A stretch of 33,881 bases of DNA, from contig MGKQ01000014.1 of the NCBI GenBank assembly GCA_001795735.1, positions 58,789-92,669 on the forward strand, given 5' to 3'. Origin of the DNA: Candidatus Yanofskybacteria bacterium RIFCSPLOWO2_02_FULL_41_13 (GTDB taxonomy: Bacteria; Patescibacteriota; Minisyncoccia; 2-02-FULL-40-12; GWA2-44-9). The notes beneath the pieces are model-generated. The model saw only the letters and a list, made by a program, of their open reading frames with translations, made no database searches and was not told the DNA's origin. Positions 10,469 through 20,395 of the stretch are shown here, one piece after another (the first letter of the stretch is position 1; each line of letters starts with the position of its first letter). A program made the translations under genes and the position numbers.

Positions 10469-11578
10469 ATGAAAAAATTTAACTTATTTTTAATCATAGT
10501 AGCCATCTTAACCGTTTCCTTTGCCGGCTATGTTTTTATCAGCGGAGGATTGGGTAACAATACCAGCTCGAAAACTGGTACCCTGTTGGACAAGTTTGAT
10601 ACTGAAACTACGAACGAAAACGGTATAGCTGTTCCCGAAAGATCGGGTCCGATCCTGTTATCTGACAGGCAAGTTTTGTCACCAACCGGCTCTCTTAATC
10701 CGAACAGTATTTTATATTACGACAAAAGCACCGGGGAGCTCTATGAGCTTAACTTAACTGACAGTACCGAGAAACTAGTCTCGAACAAGCCACTTCCTGA
10801 TCTTATAGGGGCTGTGTGGTCTCCGCTGAAAAGATCGGTAATAAACCTGGTAAGAATCGAAAATACTCTAAAATTCAAACATCTGGACCTCACCTCGGGC
10901 AATGAAACCGATTTTAACGCCAACATCCGTTCAGTAGCATTCTCTCCGGATGCCAATCTAATCGCATACTATTACCTTGATGAAACCATTAAACTTGATG
11001 AGAACGGCTTACCTATTGAACAGGCCGGCAAGATAGTCCTGTCCCAGCCCAGCGGAGTTAACGGTAAAAAAATACTGGACACTCGCCTCAAAAACCTTGA
11101 AATCAGCTGGCCGGTAGCCGATAAAATTGCCCTGAAAATTAATTCTTCTGACATGTTCCTTTTGACAGAGACCGGACAGTTCACAAAATTATTTGAACAA
11201 AAAATAGAATTAAGAGAAAGGTGGTCGCCAAGCGGTAAAAAACTGCTGTTCTCTTCTCTCACCACTGATGAGAACGGCTTGGTCAAGCCAGTGCTTTGGT
11301 TAAAAGATATTGAGTCAAAAGAAGAAACGCCCCTTGATCTTGAAGGCGATGCTTCCTTATGTGCTTGGAGTAAGGACGATATTACTATTATATGTGCGCT
11401 GTCAAAATCTCCTTCAATCCATGAGATATATAAGATCAACAGTCTCGATAAATCTAGGAAATTAGCCGCCGAACCTAATATGCTTATAAAAGAGCTACTT
11501 ATGTCCGCCGCTGAATATAACCTGCTTATGATCAGCGCCGTCGATGAGAAACTGTACTCAATAAAAATCTCAGATTAA
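10469..11578 (+). CDS. membrane-anchored TolB/PD40-like beta-propeller protein
   Basis: single N-terminal TM; repeated blades such as VAFSPDANLIAYYYL and WSPSGKKLLFSS. Confidence 0.65.
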   Translation: MKKFNLFLIIVAILTVSFAGYVFISGGLGNNTSSKTGTLLDKFDTETTNENGIAVPERSGPILLSDRQVLSPTGSLNPNSILYYDKSTGELYELNLTDSTEKLVSNKPLPDLIGAVWSPLKRSVINLVRIENTLKFKHLDLTSGNETDFNANIRSVAFSPDANLIAYYYLDETIKLDENGLPIEQAGKIVLSQPSGVNGKKILDTRLKNLEISWPVADKIALKINSSDMFLLTETGQFTKLFEQKIELRERWSPSGKKLLFSSLTTDENGLVKPVLWLKDIESKEETPLDLEGDASLCAWSKDDITIICALSKSPSIHEIYKINSLDKSRKLAAEPNMLIKELLMSAAEYNLLMISAVDEKLYSIKISD

Positions 11579-11610
11579 ACAAAAAATTCTCCGACGGAGA
11601 ATTTTTTGTT
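11578..11610. terminator. bidirectional intrinsic terminator between convergent genes
   Basis: aacaaaaaattctcc-gac-ggagaattttttgtt, 15-bp perfect stem between the ends of the 369-aa ORF and jag. Confidence 0.85.
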
Positions 11611-12094
11611 ATGGATACGGTTTTACAACTATCCTTCTGTTCGGATCTTCTCCGATGCTCTCCGTTGCAATATCCGGACATGAGGCCAGCTCCATATGGA
11701 CGATCCTTCTCTCATATGCTGACATGGGTAAAAGAGCTTCAGCTTTTTGAGTACTCCTAACCCGAGTTACGGCTTGCCGGGCCAAATCGGCAACATACAT
11801 TTTCCTCGACTTACGGTAATCATTGACGTCTATGATTAAGTTGCCCACGTCAGTCATTCTTTTTACGAACATTGCTCTTAGCACATGTTCTAAAGATTTT
11901 AGGTTCTGGCCGTTCTTGCCGATAAGAAATTTTGCGTTTTCCGGAGTATAAATTGAAAAAACGATTGATTTACTGTTTCTGTCGTCTATTTCTTCTCTTG
12001 CCTCAATACTGCAGTCAACGTTCATAAAACCCACCATCTTCTGCATGGTCTCGGCTATTTGTTCTTTTATTTCGTTTGTGCTTGTCTTGTCCAT
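11609..12094 (-). CDS. jag: Jag/KhpB-like RNA-binding protein (KH + R3H)
   Basis: FLIGKNGQNLKSLEHVLRAMF (KH), LPMSAYERRIVHMELASCPDIATESIGEDPNRRIVVKP (R3H); next to yidC. Confidence 0.9.
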   Translation of the reverse strand: MDKTSTNEIKEQIAETMQKMVGFMNVDCSIEAREEIDDRNSKSIVFSIYTPENAKFLIGKNGQNLKSLEHVLRAMFVKRMTDVGNLIIDVNDYRKSRKMYVADLARQAVTRVRSTQKAEALLPMSAYERRIVHMELASCPDIATESIGEDPNRRIVVKPYP

Positions 12095-12155
12095 AATTTG
12101 AACTTAGGCAATGTAAAATGACAATTGAAAATCTTAAAAATTTTTTAATTTTCAA

Positions 12156-12869
12156 TTAATCTTTATATCTTGTCCTAATATACGTCTGCTCGGCCATTGA
12201 AAAAAGTGTTGTAGTAAGCCAATAAACCAGTAGCCCGGCCGGTAAGTTCCAACCAATAATTATAATCATTACCGGAAAAAAATACAACATCTGAGTATTC
12301 AGAGCTTGCATCTCTTTTTGCGGACCTAAGCCGGCTGAATTACTGCCCTGAGTTAGCTTCTGGTTTTGTTTAAGCTGGAAGTATTGGAAAAAACCGGTTA
12401 TAAGAGCCAGAATAACGCTTTTGGTCGTTATATTTAAAAAGCCGAAAGATATTTCATTTATACGGCCGGGATTTTCTACAAAACTATACAGAAAAGCAAG
12501 GCTGTCAGGCTTGAATCCTGCTCCAAACGCCTGGTAAAGAGCTATCAGTATCGGCAACTGAATCAGTAGAGGAAGACAGCCGGAAAGAGGGTTTACTTTA
12601 TGCTCTTTATAAAGCTGCATAATCGCGGCTGACTGAGCCTGGGCGTTATTTTTATATTTATCCTTAATCTCTTTCATTAACGGATTAATCCGGCCCAAAG
12701 CTCTTTGAGACAAGGTTGTTTTTACGGTAAGAGGGAAGAATATCAGCCTGACTAGAACTGTCAGGGCAACTATAGCCATACCGAAATCATTGCCGGGCAG
12801 TATGTTATACAAAAATATAACAGCATTAAATAAAGGCTCATATAGGATTGTATTGTACAGTTCGATCAC
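12156..12869 (-). CDS. yidC: YidC/Oxa1 membrane insertase
   Basis: FGMAIVALTVLVRLIFFPLTVKTT, GCLPLLIQLPILIALYQAF, LPAGLLVYWLTTTLFSMAEQ. Confidence 0.95.
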   Translation of the reverse strand: MIELYNTILYEPLFNAVIFLYNILPGNDFGMAIVALTVLVRLIFFPLTVKTTLSQRALGRINPLMKEIKDKYKNNAQAQSAAIMQLYKEHKVNPLSGCLPLLIQLPILIALYQAFGAGFKPDSLAFLYSFVENPGRINEISFGFLNITTKSVILALITGFFQYFQLKQNQKLTQGSNSAGLGPQKEMQALNTQMLYFFPVMIIIIGWNLPAGLLVYWLTTTLFSMAEQTYIRTRYKD

Positions 12870-12892
12870 GGTTTCTAGAATCTTATTTTAAA

Positions 12893-13126
12893 CTACGGCA
12901 TATCTACCCCGGCCGAAGAAAGGGGATTACATCGGCAGATCCTGCTTAATGCCCTTAACGACCCCCGCCCAAGACCGTACTTTTTTATTGCTTCTACGGC
13001 ATAATCTGAGCACGTGGGATAGAATTTACAGTCCGGCAAGAGCAAGGTCGGCAGAATATTATGCCTGACAATGGGCCGAAAAATCTTCTGGTAATATCGA
13101 ATTGCTTTAATTATAACTTTTGTCAT
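12893..13126 (-). CDS. yidD: YidD membrane protein insertion efficiency factor
   Basis: CKFYPTCSDYAVEAIKKYG and RICRCNPLSSAGVD signatures. Confidence 0.93.
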   Translation of the reverse strand: MTKVIIKAIRYYQKIFRPIVRHNILPTLLLPDCKFYPTCSDYAVEAIKKYGLGRGSLRALSRICRCNPLSSAGVDMP

Positions 13127-13452
13127 CTATTAATACTACCCAGTAGTTTAACTAATTCCGTTAAAATATCCTTAGTTTCTCCCTTCTTATTTGCGGTAAT
13201 TACTATATCGTAATTATTGATATCTTGTAACCAGTCGGTTCTAACGCACTCAGAGAGTTTTCTTTTTACCTTGTTTCTGTCCACTGCTTTTTTAAAAACT
13301 TTTGCCGGTATTATAAACCCGAAACGTGGCTTATTCAGGGTGTTTTTAACATGCCTAATAAACAAAAAATTGCCCCTTACGGCATTCCCTTTCCTAAAAA
13401 CCCAATCAAAATCTTTTTTCTTGGTAAGCCTGTTCTCTGCCGATAAAGCCAT
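13123..13452 (-). CDS. rnpA: ribonuclease P protein component
   Basis: RLTKKKDFDWVFRKG, RFGFIIPAKVFKKAVDRNKVKRKL. Confidence 0.93.
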   Translation of the reverse strand: MALSAENRLTKKKDFDWVFRKGNAVRGNFLFIRHVKNTLNKPRFGFIIPAKVFKKAVDRNKVKRKLSECVRTDWLQDINNYDIVITANKKGETKDILTELVKLLGSINR

Positions 13453-13455
13453 ATC

Positions 13456-13602
13456 TTATACGCTTAATTTATATCTTCCTTTTCTTCTTCTCCGAGTTAA
13501 AACTCTTCTGCCATATCTTGAGCTTGATCGGGCAAAAAAACCATGTTTTACTTTTCTTTTTCTCTTTTTCGGCTTATACGTCTGGGCTTTGGGGATAGTC
13601 AT
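13456..13602 (-). CDS. rpmH: 50S ribosomal protein L34 (absent from supplied track)
   Basis: Reverse-strand translation [48 protein letters not shown] (48 aa), directly upstream of rnpA. Confidence 0.95.
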   Translation of the reverse strand: MTIPKAQTYKPKKRKRKVKHGFFARSSSRYGRRVLTRRRRKGRYKLSV

Positions 13603-13639
13603 GGTAAGCAGTATAGAATTTTTTTAAAAACTGGTCAAT

Positions 13640-13750
13640 CCCGCCCTTGAGAAGCAGAGTTGCTAAATTTACTGACTATAAATATTTTTAATTGCGACAT
13701 TGACATGAAGTTACTAGCATACTTTGATTAAACTGCTTTTCAAGGGCGGG
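13640..13750. repeat. inverted repeat in rpmH-dnaA intergenic (origin region)
   Basis: cccgcccttgagaagcag (13640-13657) vs ctgcttttcaagggcggg (13733-13750): 18 bp, one mismatch. Confidence 0.9.
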
Positions 13751-13755
13751 GTCAA
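13716..13755 (-). promoter_or_regulatory. candidate tandem promoters for the rpmH operon
   Basis: minus strand: TTGACC(13755-13750)-N17-TTTAAT(13732-13727) and TTGAAA(13743-13738)-N16-TATGCT(13721-13716). Confidence 0.5.
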
Positions 13756-13831
13756 TATTGCACGTATTTTTCCACTTGTTATAAACAAGCTATAAACTTT
13801 TGGGCTGGTGTAGTCTGAATTTATATTGGTG

Positions 13832-13837
13832 TATAAT
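13832..13837 (+). promoter_or_regulatory. candidate -10 element upstream of dnaA
   Basis: perfect TATAAT hexamer ~100 nt upstream of dnaA; no clear -35. Confidence 0.35.
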
Positions 13838-13941
13838 TAAAAATACGTTCTTAGCACTGTTTGTTTTTATTTGTTAGTCTCTAGTTTTTAGTCTCTAGTT
13901 TAACTCAACTAGCTCCTATTCACTAGTCACTAGTCCCTAGA

Positions 13942-15312
13942 TTGACCAACGAAGAATTATGGAAAGCTGTTCTTGGGGAAATGGAGCTTGCCCTCTCACG
14001 GGCAAATTTTACTACTTGGTTTAAAAGCACCTCTATCCTTTCTAAAGAGAGCCAGTCAATTGTTGTCAGCGTGCCTAACGGTTTTATTAAAGAATGGCTG
14101 GAGAACAAGTTTAACAGAAAAATTCTTGATTCCATCAGAACTTATACCCCCGAGGTACGGGAAGTAAAGTATGTAATAGGCATTCCTAAACTAACTCCCA
14201 AGATAGATCTCTCAAAGACTATACTTGACAGAGATTTTGAAGAGAAAACCCCCATCGAATCTGACAAAGATATTGATAGGATAACGAACCTGAATAAGAA
14301 ATACTCTTTTGAGTCTTATATCGTGGGATCTAATAATGAGCTCGCTCATGCCGCTTCACTGGCTATAACGAAAAATTTAGGCAGGCTTTATAACCCGCTT
14401 TTTGTTTACGGCGGGGTAGGTCTGGGTAAAACACACCTTCTTGAAGCCATAGGTAATAAAGTATTGTCGGATTATAAAGATAGTCGGGTTCTTTATGTCT
14501 CGGCCGAAAAACTTACAGCCGACCTTGTCGAGTCTATTAGGAACAGAACTATTGAGGACCTTAAATCTCAGTACTCCAAACTTGATTTACTTATTATTGA
14601 TGACGTCCAATTCATCGCCGGTAAAGAGAAGACTCAGGACATCGTTTTCTCTATATTTAATGAACTTCATGGCAAGAATAAACAAGTAGTTTTGTCATCA
14701 GACCGCCCTCCAAAGGCCATTCCGGCTTTGGAGGAGAGGTTAAGATCACGATTTGAAGGCGGAATGATAGCCGATATAGGCACTCCTGATTTTGAAACAA
14801 GGCTAGCTATCCTTAAACTTAAAGCTACCGAGAAGAAGCATGATTTAGATAATGAAACTTTATCTTATATAGCAACCAATATTCAAAAAAATGTCCGGGA
14901 ACTTGAAGGAGCTTTAAATAGAGTAATAGCTTTTAGCCAAATATATAATAAACCTCCCGGAATAAAAGAAGTTAAAAATATTTTAACAACTTATTTAAGC
15001 AGTCCTTATCGAAAAACATCTCCCCAAGTTGTACTTAAAAGTGTTGCTGATTTTTACAATATATCTTCTGCTGACCTGGTAAAAAGGAGCCGTAAAAAAG
15101 AAGTTGTCAGACCAAGACAAGTAGCTATGTTTCTTCTGCGCGAAGAAACTAAACTTTCTTTTCCTGAGATAGGCCAAAAGCTTGGCGGACGAGACCATTC
15201 AACAGTTATTCACGCCTGTGAAAAAATTAAAAAAGAGGAGTCTATTGATGAAGTTATTAAACAAGACTTGGTTTTAATAAGAGAGCGTGTTTATAACTCT
15301 TTTGATAAGTAG
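13942..15312 (+). CDS. dnaA: chromosomal replication initiator DnaA
   Basis: TTG start; [52 protein letters not shown]. Confidence 0.97.
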   Translation: MTNEELWKAVLGEMELALSRANFTTWFKSTSILSKESQSIVVSVPNGFIKEWLENKFNRKILDSIRTYTPEVREVKYVIGIPKLTPKIDLSKTILDRDFEEKTPIESDKDIDRITNLNKKYSFESYIVGSNNELAHAASLAITKNLGRLYNPLFVYGGVGLGKTHLLEAIGNKVLSDYKDSRVLYVSAEKLTADLVESIRNRTIEDLKSQYSKLDLLIIDDVQFIAGKEKTQDIVFSIFNELHGKNKQVVLSSDRPPKAIPALEERLRSRFEGGMIADIGTPDFETRLAILKLKATEKKHDLDNETLSYIATNIQKNVRELEGALNRVIAFSQIYNKPPGIKEVKNILTTYLSSPYRKTSPQVVLKSVADFYNISSADLVKRSRKKEVVRPRQVAMFLLREETKLSFPEIGQKLGGRDHSTVIHACEKIKKEESIDEVIKQDLVLIRERVYNSFDK

Positions 15313-15532
15313 TTGATAATTTTTGATAACTTAAGTAAAAGTTAAGATTATAGATTGTTATCCTATTTTTATCCCTGATACTTAAATAGGATATAAACAA
15401 AATAGTTTTAAAACACTTTTATATATTTTATATATTTTATCTTTATTACTTTAATTAATATACTTTGTTATAAACATATACTAGTCTATAATAATAGTAA
15501 TAAGTAATATTAACTAAATATTAATTATAATT

Positions 15533-16624
15533 ATGAAAGTAACCACTAATCATAAAAATTTATCTAAAGCAGTCTTAATGGTAGAGAAAATAGTTTCCAG
15601 GAATCATTCCCTCCCTATTCTAAGTAATATTTTATTAAAAACTGAAAATGGAAGGTTAAAAATTTCGGCAACTAATCTTGAATTAGGGATAAACTATTTA
15701 CTTGGTTCAAAAATAGATGAAACAGGAGAAATTACCGTACCGGCAAGGTTATTTTCGGAATTTATAAATAATTTAAATGAGGAGAAGATTACTTTAACCA
15801 CTAAAAATAATATATTAAATATTAATACTGATAAGTATAAAACCCAAATACTAGGCTTTGATCCTAAGGATTTTCCAATCATACCCAAAATTAAATCAGA
15901 TCAATATTTAAATATCCCTGCTAAAATTTTAAAAACTGGTTTAAGCACAATAATTGATTCAATGGCTATCTCAGAAGCAAGACCGGAACTTGCCGGTGTT
16001 TTTATTCAGTTTACGTCAAAACAATTAATATTAGCCTCGACTGACAGTTTTAGATTAACGGAAAAAATAATTGAATTAAAAAATAAAGAAAATAACTCAT
16101 TTATTTTACCCAGGGTAACAGTACTAGAATTGATAAGATTATTAGGAGATTTAAATGATGATATTTTAGTAAAATACAGCGATAACCAAATCTCTTTTTC
16201 TACTGACGATATAGAGATAGTATCAAGGTTAGTTGACGGAAATTATCCAGATTATAAAAAAGTAATTCCTGAAAAATATATTTCAAGACTCTTGGTAAGA
16301 AAAAATGATTTAGAAAAAAATGTGCGTCTAGCAGGAATATTCACCTCAAATATTGCAGATATTAAGCTTAGTTGTAGTGAAAAAAATATTAGTATTAATG
16401 TAAAAAATTCTGACAAAGGGGAATTTCAGGTCGTTACCGAGGCAGTATTAAAAAACGAACCTTTTGATATATCTCTTAATTATTACTATCTTCTGGACGG
16501 ATTAAAAATTATGCCGACAGAAAACATTATTATAGAATATACAGGTCAAGGAAGTCCCTTAGTTCTTAGACCCGAACATGACAATAAAGACCTCACCTAC
16601 ATAATAATGCCTCTTAGAAAATAG
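15533..16624 (+). CDS. dnaN: DNA polymerase III beta sliding clamp
   Basis: MKVTTNHKNLSKAVLMVEKIVSRNHSLPILSNILLK; follows dnaA; C-terminal YIIMPLRK. Confidence 0.95.
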   Translation: MKVTTNHKNLSKAVLMVEKIVSRNHSLPILSNILLKTENGRLKISATNLELGINYLLGSKIDETGEITVPARLFSEFINNLNEEKITLTTKNNILNINTDKYKTQILGFDPKDFPIIPKIKSDQYLNIPAKILKTGLSTIIDSMAISEARPELAGVFIQFTSKQLILASTDSFRLTEKIIELKNKENNSFILPRVTVLELIRLLGDLNDDILVKYSDNQISFSTDDIEIVSRLVDGNYPDYKKVIPEKYISRLLVRKNDLEKNVRLAGIFTSNIADIKLSCSEKNISINVKNSDKGEFQVVTEAVLKNEPFDISLNYYYLLDGLKIMPTENIIIEYTGQGSPLVLRPEHDNKDLTYIIMPLRK

Positions 16625-16691
16625 CCTAGCTTAAATAATGTCAAAACTAACTAGCTAGCAGATTCTAATAAGGCTAGCAACCGGCATCAAA

Positions 16692-16979
16692 GTGCTTAAA
16701 AGTCTTGAAAAAAAATTTGAGAATAAAAAGAACGCTATTAAAATATCAGAGGATAGAACGGGTCAAATAAAATATATTCTCCAAAATTTTTTGAAAGAAA
16801 AATTCGGAGATAAATTAAAAGGAATTTCTATAGGTATTAGTTATAACTCCAAGAATAATAGTCTGGTAGTTAACACTATAAGTAAAGTTTTGGCTAACGA
16901 AATCGCAGTAAGACTCTCGGAGTTTAATGATTTTCTAAAAAAGAACGATATTAGACTGTCAAAAATTATTGTAAAGTAG
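16692..16979 (+). CDS. small protein, possibly DciA/DUF721-like
   Basis: GTG start; SLVVNTISKVLANEIAVRLSEFNDFLKKNDIRLSKIIV resembles the DUF721/DciA core; downstream of dnaN. Confidence 0.5.
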   Translation: MLKSLEKKFENKKNAIKISEDRTGQIKYILQNFLKEKFGDKLKGISIGISYNSKNNSLVVNTISKVLANEIAVRLSEFNDFLKKNDIRLSKIIVK

Positions 16980-19128
16980 CCTGAGAAGGCAAACCAAAGT
17001 AGTTTCTTACCGACCACTCCCAATTTTTGTATTGAGGATCATCTAATGGATTAATAGGATAAGGACCTAAGGGATCTAACCGATTAATATAGTGAAGTAT
17101 ATTATGAATATCTTGAGACGAGCCGTTGTTTGGATAGTACCGGCCGTTTAGCATAGTCTTGTCTACAAAAATTGGATCAGGCCGGTTAAAAGTCTCAACA
17201 GGAAATTTTTCTAAAGACTTGACCATAAATTCATGCCACATAGGACCTGAAGCACTAATACCTGCTCCTTCTCTCGTCATTGACTGGTTGTTATTATTGC
17301 CGGTCCAAACGCCGGTAGCTAAAGAAGGGGAATAGCCTATAACCCATGCATCTCTGTTCTCTTGAGTGGTACCGGTTTTAGCCGCAACTTCTCTGCCCGG
17401 TATATTTAAGGAGCTGGAATATCCAAACACAGGAGCACGGGCATTGTTATCAGATAGAATATCAGTAACAAGACGTACAACGGACGACTCAAGGACTCTT
17501 TTAGGCTCAGCCAGAGCCTCTTCCAATACTTCTCCATCGGCAGATTCTATTTTTTTAATAATAAACCAGGGATTTCTTATGCCATTATTTGCAAAGACTC
17601 CGTAAGCTGAAGTTATATCTATCAGTCTAACCTCAGCTCCTCCCAAAACAAGAGATAAACCGAAACGAGAACGGTCTTGCAAGGTTGTAATACCAAGAGA
17701 TTCGGCAGTTTGTATGGTATCTTCTATCCCGGCCAAGTATAAAGTTTTTACAGAGGGCACATTGAGCGATTGACCGAGGGCATTTCTTAATGTAACAGCC
17801 CCTCTAAACCGGCCATCATAATTTTCCGGATGATAGCACTCAAGACCAAATTCATCTTTTTCTGAAGTTGCATCAGGAGAACAGTTCGGGCTAAATTCCG
17901 TTTTAACGTCAAAAACAATAGTTCCGTCAGGGTAACCCTTTTTAAATGCGGTAGTATAAGCAAAAGGCTTAAAAGCTGATCCGGGTTGTCGTTTTGCCGT
18001 GGCAACATTAAAATTCCCCTCATTCTCAACGTCAAAATAGTTTTGAGAACCGACAAGAGCGACAACCTCTCCCGTTTTTGGATTTAAAGCAACAAGCGCG
18101 GCGTTATTAGCCTTATATTTTTCTTCATTAATTTCTGAATATTTAGAGACGGCTTCTTCGGCTATAATCTGCAAGTCTGAATTCAAAGTAGTTGTTACTT
18201 TCAAGCCGTTGTTTTCAATTGCAGACTCACCGTATTTTGAGACAAGGTATTCTTTAACCATAATCACAAAGTGAGGAGCAGAGATCTTGTCGTTTCCGGC
18301 CTGAAACTTGACCTCCCCACTCTTTGCTTTATCTGCTTCTTCCCGGCTGATAAGGCTTAAACTAACCATACGGTCAAGAGTACTGTTCTTTCTTGCCAGT
18401 AAGTCCTCAAGATGACTGCCGTAGGGTGAATAGTATGTTGGGGCTTTTGGAAGTGAAGCTATAATAACGGCTTCATTTAGGGTCAAATCCCGGGCGCTTT
18501 TATTGAAAAAGGTTTTACTGGCGGCCTCAATCCCATAGGCATTGGAGCCGTAAGGTATTTGGTTAAGATACATCCAGAGAATCTCATCTTTGGTAAAACG
18601 ACGCTCGACTTCGATGGCCAGAATAGCCTCTCTTATTTTACGGCCGATAGTTTGCTGACGGCCAACCAGGGCATTGCCGACAAGCTGCTGGGTTATCGTA
18701 GATCCCCCCTGGGCCAGCTCGATATTCTGAATGTCTCGTATAAAGGCCCGTGCGATGCCCTTGATGTCAAGTCCGCGATGACTGTAAAAATCATCATCTT
18801 CCGTGGCAAGGGTGGCATTTTTGACGTAATCAGAGATCTGATCCCACGGTATAACTGTTCTCTTTTCTTCCCCGTGAATATCATAGAGTAGGACTTTTCC
18901 ACTAGAGTCGTATATTTTTGTTGATTCGCCGACTTTGCGGGCGATTAGGGTTTCCGGATCAGGAATGGTTCTCTGCAGGTATATAAAGTAAGACAGGAAA
19001 ATTATTAAGCCCAAAACAAAAAACCACACCAGTAAGGCGAGGACCAGTTTGGAGAGTTTTCTCAGGATATTCTTTTTAGCTTTCTTCCCTCTTTTTTTAA
19101 GTTTTTCGACGGTAAATTCAGGCGGCAT
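16966..19128 (-). CDS. penicillin-binding protein 1A family (transglycosylase/transpeptidase)
   Basis: [82 protein letters not shown]-like. Confidence 0.95.
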   Translation of the reverse strand: [720 protein letters not shown]

Positions 19129-19224
19129 ATTACGTATAGGATCAGCTCAATATAAAATCAATTAGTATAGTGCCATAAAAATCTAACATTTACAAGAATT
19201 TTAATAAGAGATAATATTATCATT

Positions 19225-20358
19225 ATGAACATTGCTGCTGATGAGAATAAAATAGCTAAATTGTTGGATAGAAGAGTTGCTCCGGATGGCTTTTTCCCCT
19301 CCAGAGATGAAATTAAAAAACGCCTGTTATCGGGTCAGAAATTAAGTTTTTATTATGGGATAGATCCCACCGGCAGAGATCTCCATCTGGGCCACTTGGT
19401 TCAGCTGTTGTTGCTGAAAGGCTTGGCCGGTCTAGGGCATAAGATAACTCTCTTGGTGGGCGATTTTACGGCACGTGTAGGAGATCCTAGTGGAAAAGAC
19501 AAAAGCAGAAAGGCTTTATCAGAGGAAGAGATAAAATATAATATGCAGAACTATATTGAGCAGGCCGAGAAGATTCTGGCCAGAGGATCATTTGATGTCC
19601 GGTATAATAGCCAGTGGTTAAGCAAGATGAAGCTGGAAGATGTGTTGTTTTTGACTGAGCAAGCAACGGTCCAGCAGATGATAGCTCGAGAGATGTTTCA
19701 GCAGAGAATAAAACAAGAGAAACCAATAAGTATCAGTGAGTTTGTCTATCCTCTAATGCAGGGGTATGATTCTGTGGCAATGAAAATTGATGGAGAGATA
19801 GGAGGGCATGATCAGATATTTAACATGCTTGTCGGCAGGGATCTTGTTAAAAAGTATCTTAATAAAGATAAAATAGTCTTGGCGACAAAGCTCATTACCG
19901 GACCTGAGGGTAAAAAAATGAGCAAGAGCGAGGGTGAAATAATCGCGTTTAACGACGAACCTAGCGAGATAAGAAGAAAGATACTAGCCGTAAACGACGA
20001 GGTAATAAGAGACATTTTCGAATTATGCACTATCGAGGAAGAAAATTGGATAGCCGGGAAGCTTAAAGAACTACCGCCGAGGGAGCTGAAAGAACTGCTC
20101 GCCGATAAATTAATAGAGATGTTCTATGGTAAGGAAAAAATAAAAGAAGCCCACAAGCCCAAGGAAGGCCGATCTACTGGAAATTTGGCGGTGACGATTA
20201 AAGATTTTGGATTTGCTTCGTCTATCTCGGAAGCTAAAAAATTAATTTCTAATAATGCTGTTGAAGTTAACGGAGCAGTAAAAACCGACTGGAGTTATAT
20301 GCCCCAGAAAGGGGATAGGCTAAGAGTCGGCAAGGGAAAATTCGGACTCATCAAATAA
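19225..20358 (+). CDS. tyrS: tyrosyl-tRNA synthetase
   Basis: YYGIDPTGRDLHLGHLVQLLLL (HIGH), KMSKSEGEII (KMSKS), C-terminal S4-like domain. Confidence 0.93.
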   Translation: MNIAADENKIAKLLDRRVAPDGFFPSRDEIKKRLLSGQKLSFYYGIDPTGRDLHLGHLVQLLLLKGLAGLGHKITLLVGDFTARVGDPSGKDKSRKALSEEEIKYNMQNYIEQAEKILARGSFDVRYNSQWLSKMKLEDVLFLTEQATVQQMIAREMFQQRIKQEKPISISEFVYPLMQGYDSVAMKIDGEIGGHDQIFNMLVGRDLVKKYLNKDKIVLATKLITGPEGKKMSKSEGEIIAFNDEPSEIRRKILAVNDEVIRDIFELCTIEEENWIAGKLKELPPRELKELLADKLIEMFYGKEKIKEAHKPKEGRSTGNLAVTIKDFGFASSISEAKKLISNNAVEVNGAVKTDWSYMPQKGDRLRVGKGKFGLIK

Positions 20359-20395
20359 CCATAAAACCCGCCAGTCGGCGGGTTTTATGGTTATT
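20354..20395. terminator. bidirectional intrinsic terminator
   Basis: aataaccataaaacccgcc-agtc-ggcgggttttatggttatt perfect stem, overlapping the tyrS stop. Confidence 0.9.

Larger units (their letters stand above)
13603..13941. other. oriC: putative oriC-associated intergenic region
   Basis: Lies between divergent rpmH and dnaA; AT-rich; contains ttttccacttgttataaacaagctataaac; classical rpmH-dnaA context. Confidence 0.5.

Noticed and set aside
13217-13627. 136-aa plus-strand ORF
   Set aside because: Antisense to rnpA and rpmH, both clearly identified on the minus strand.
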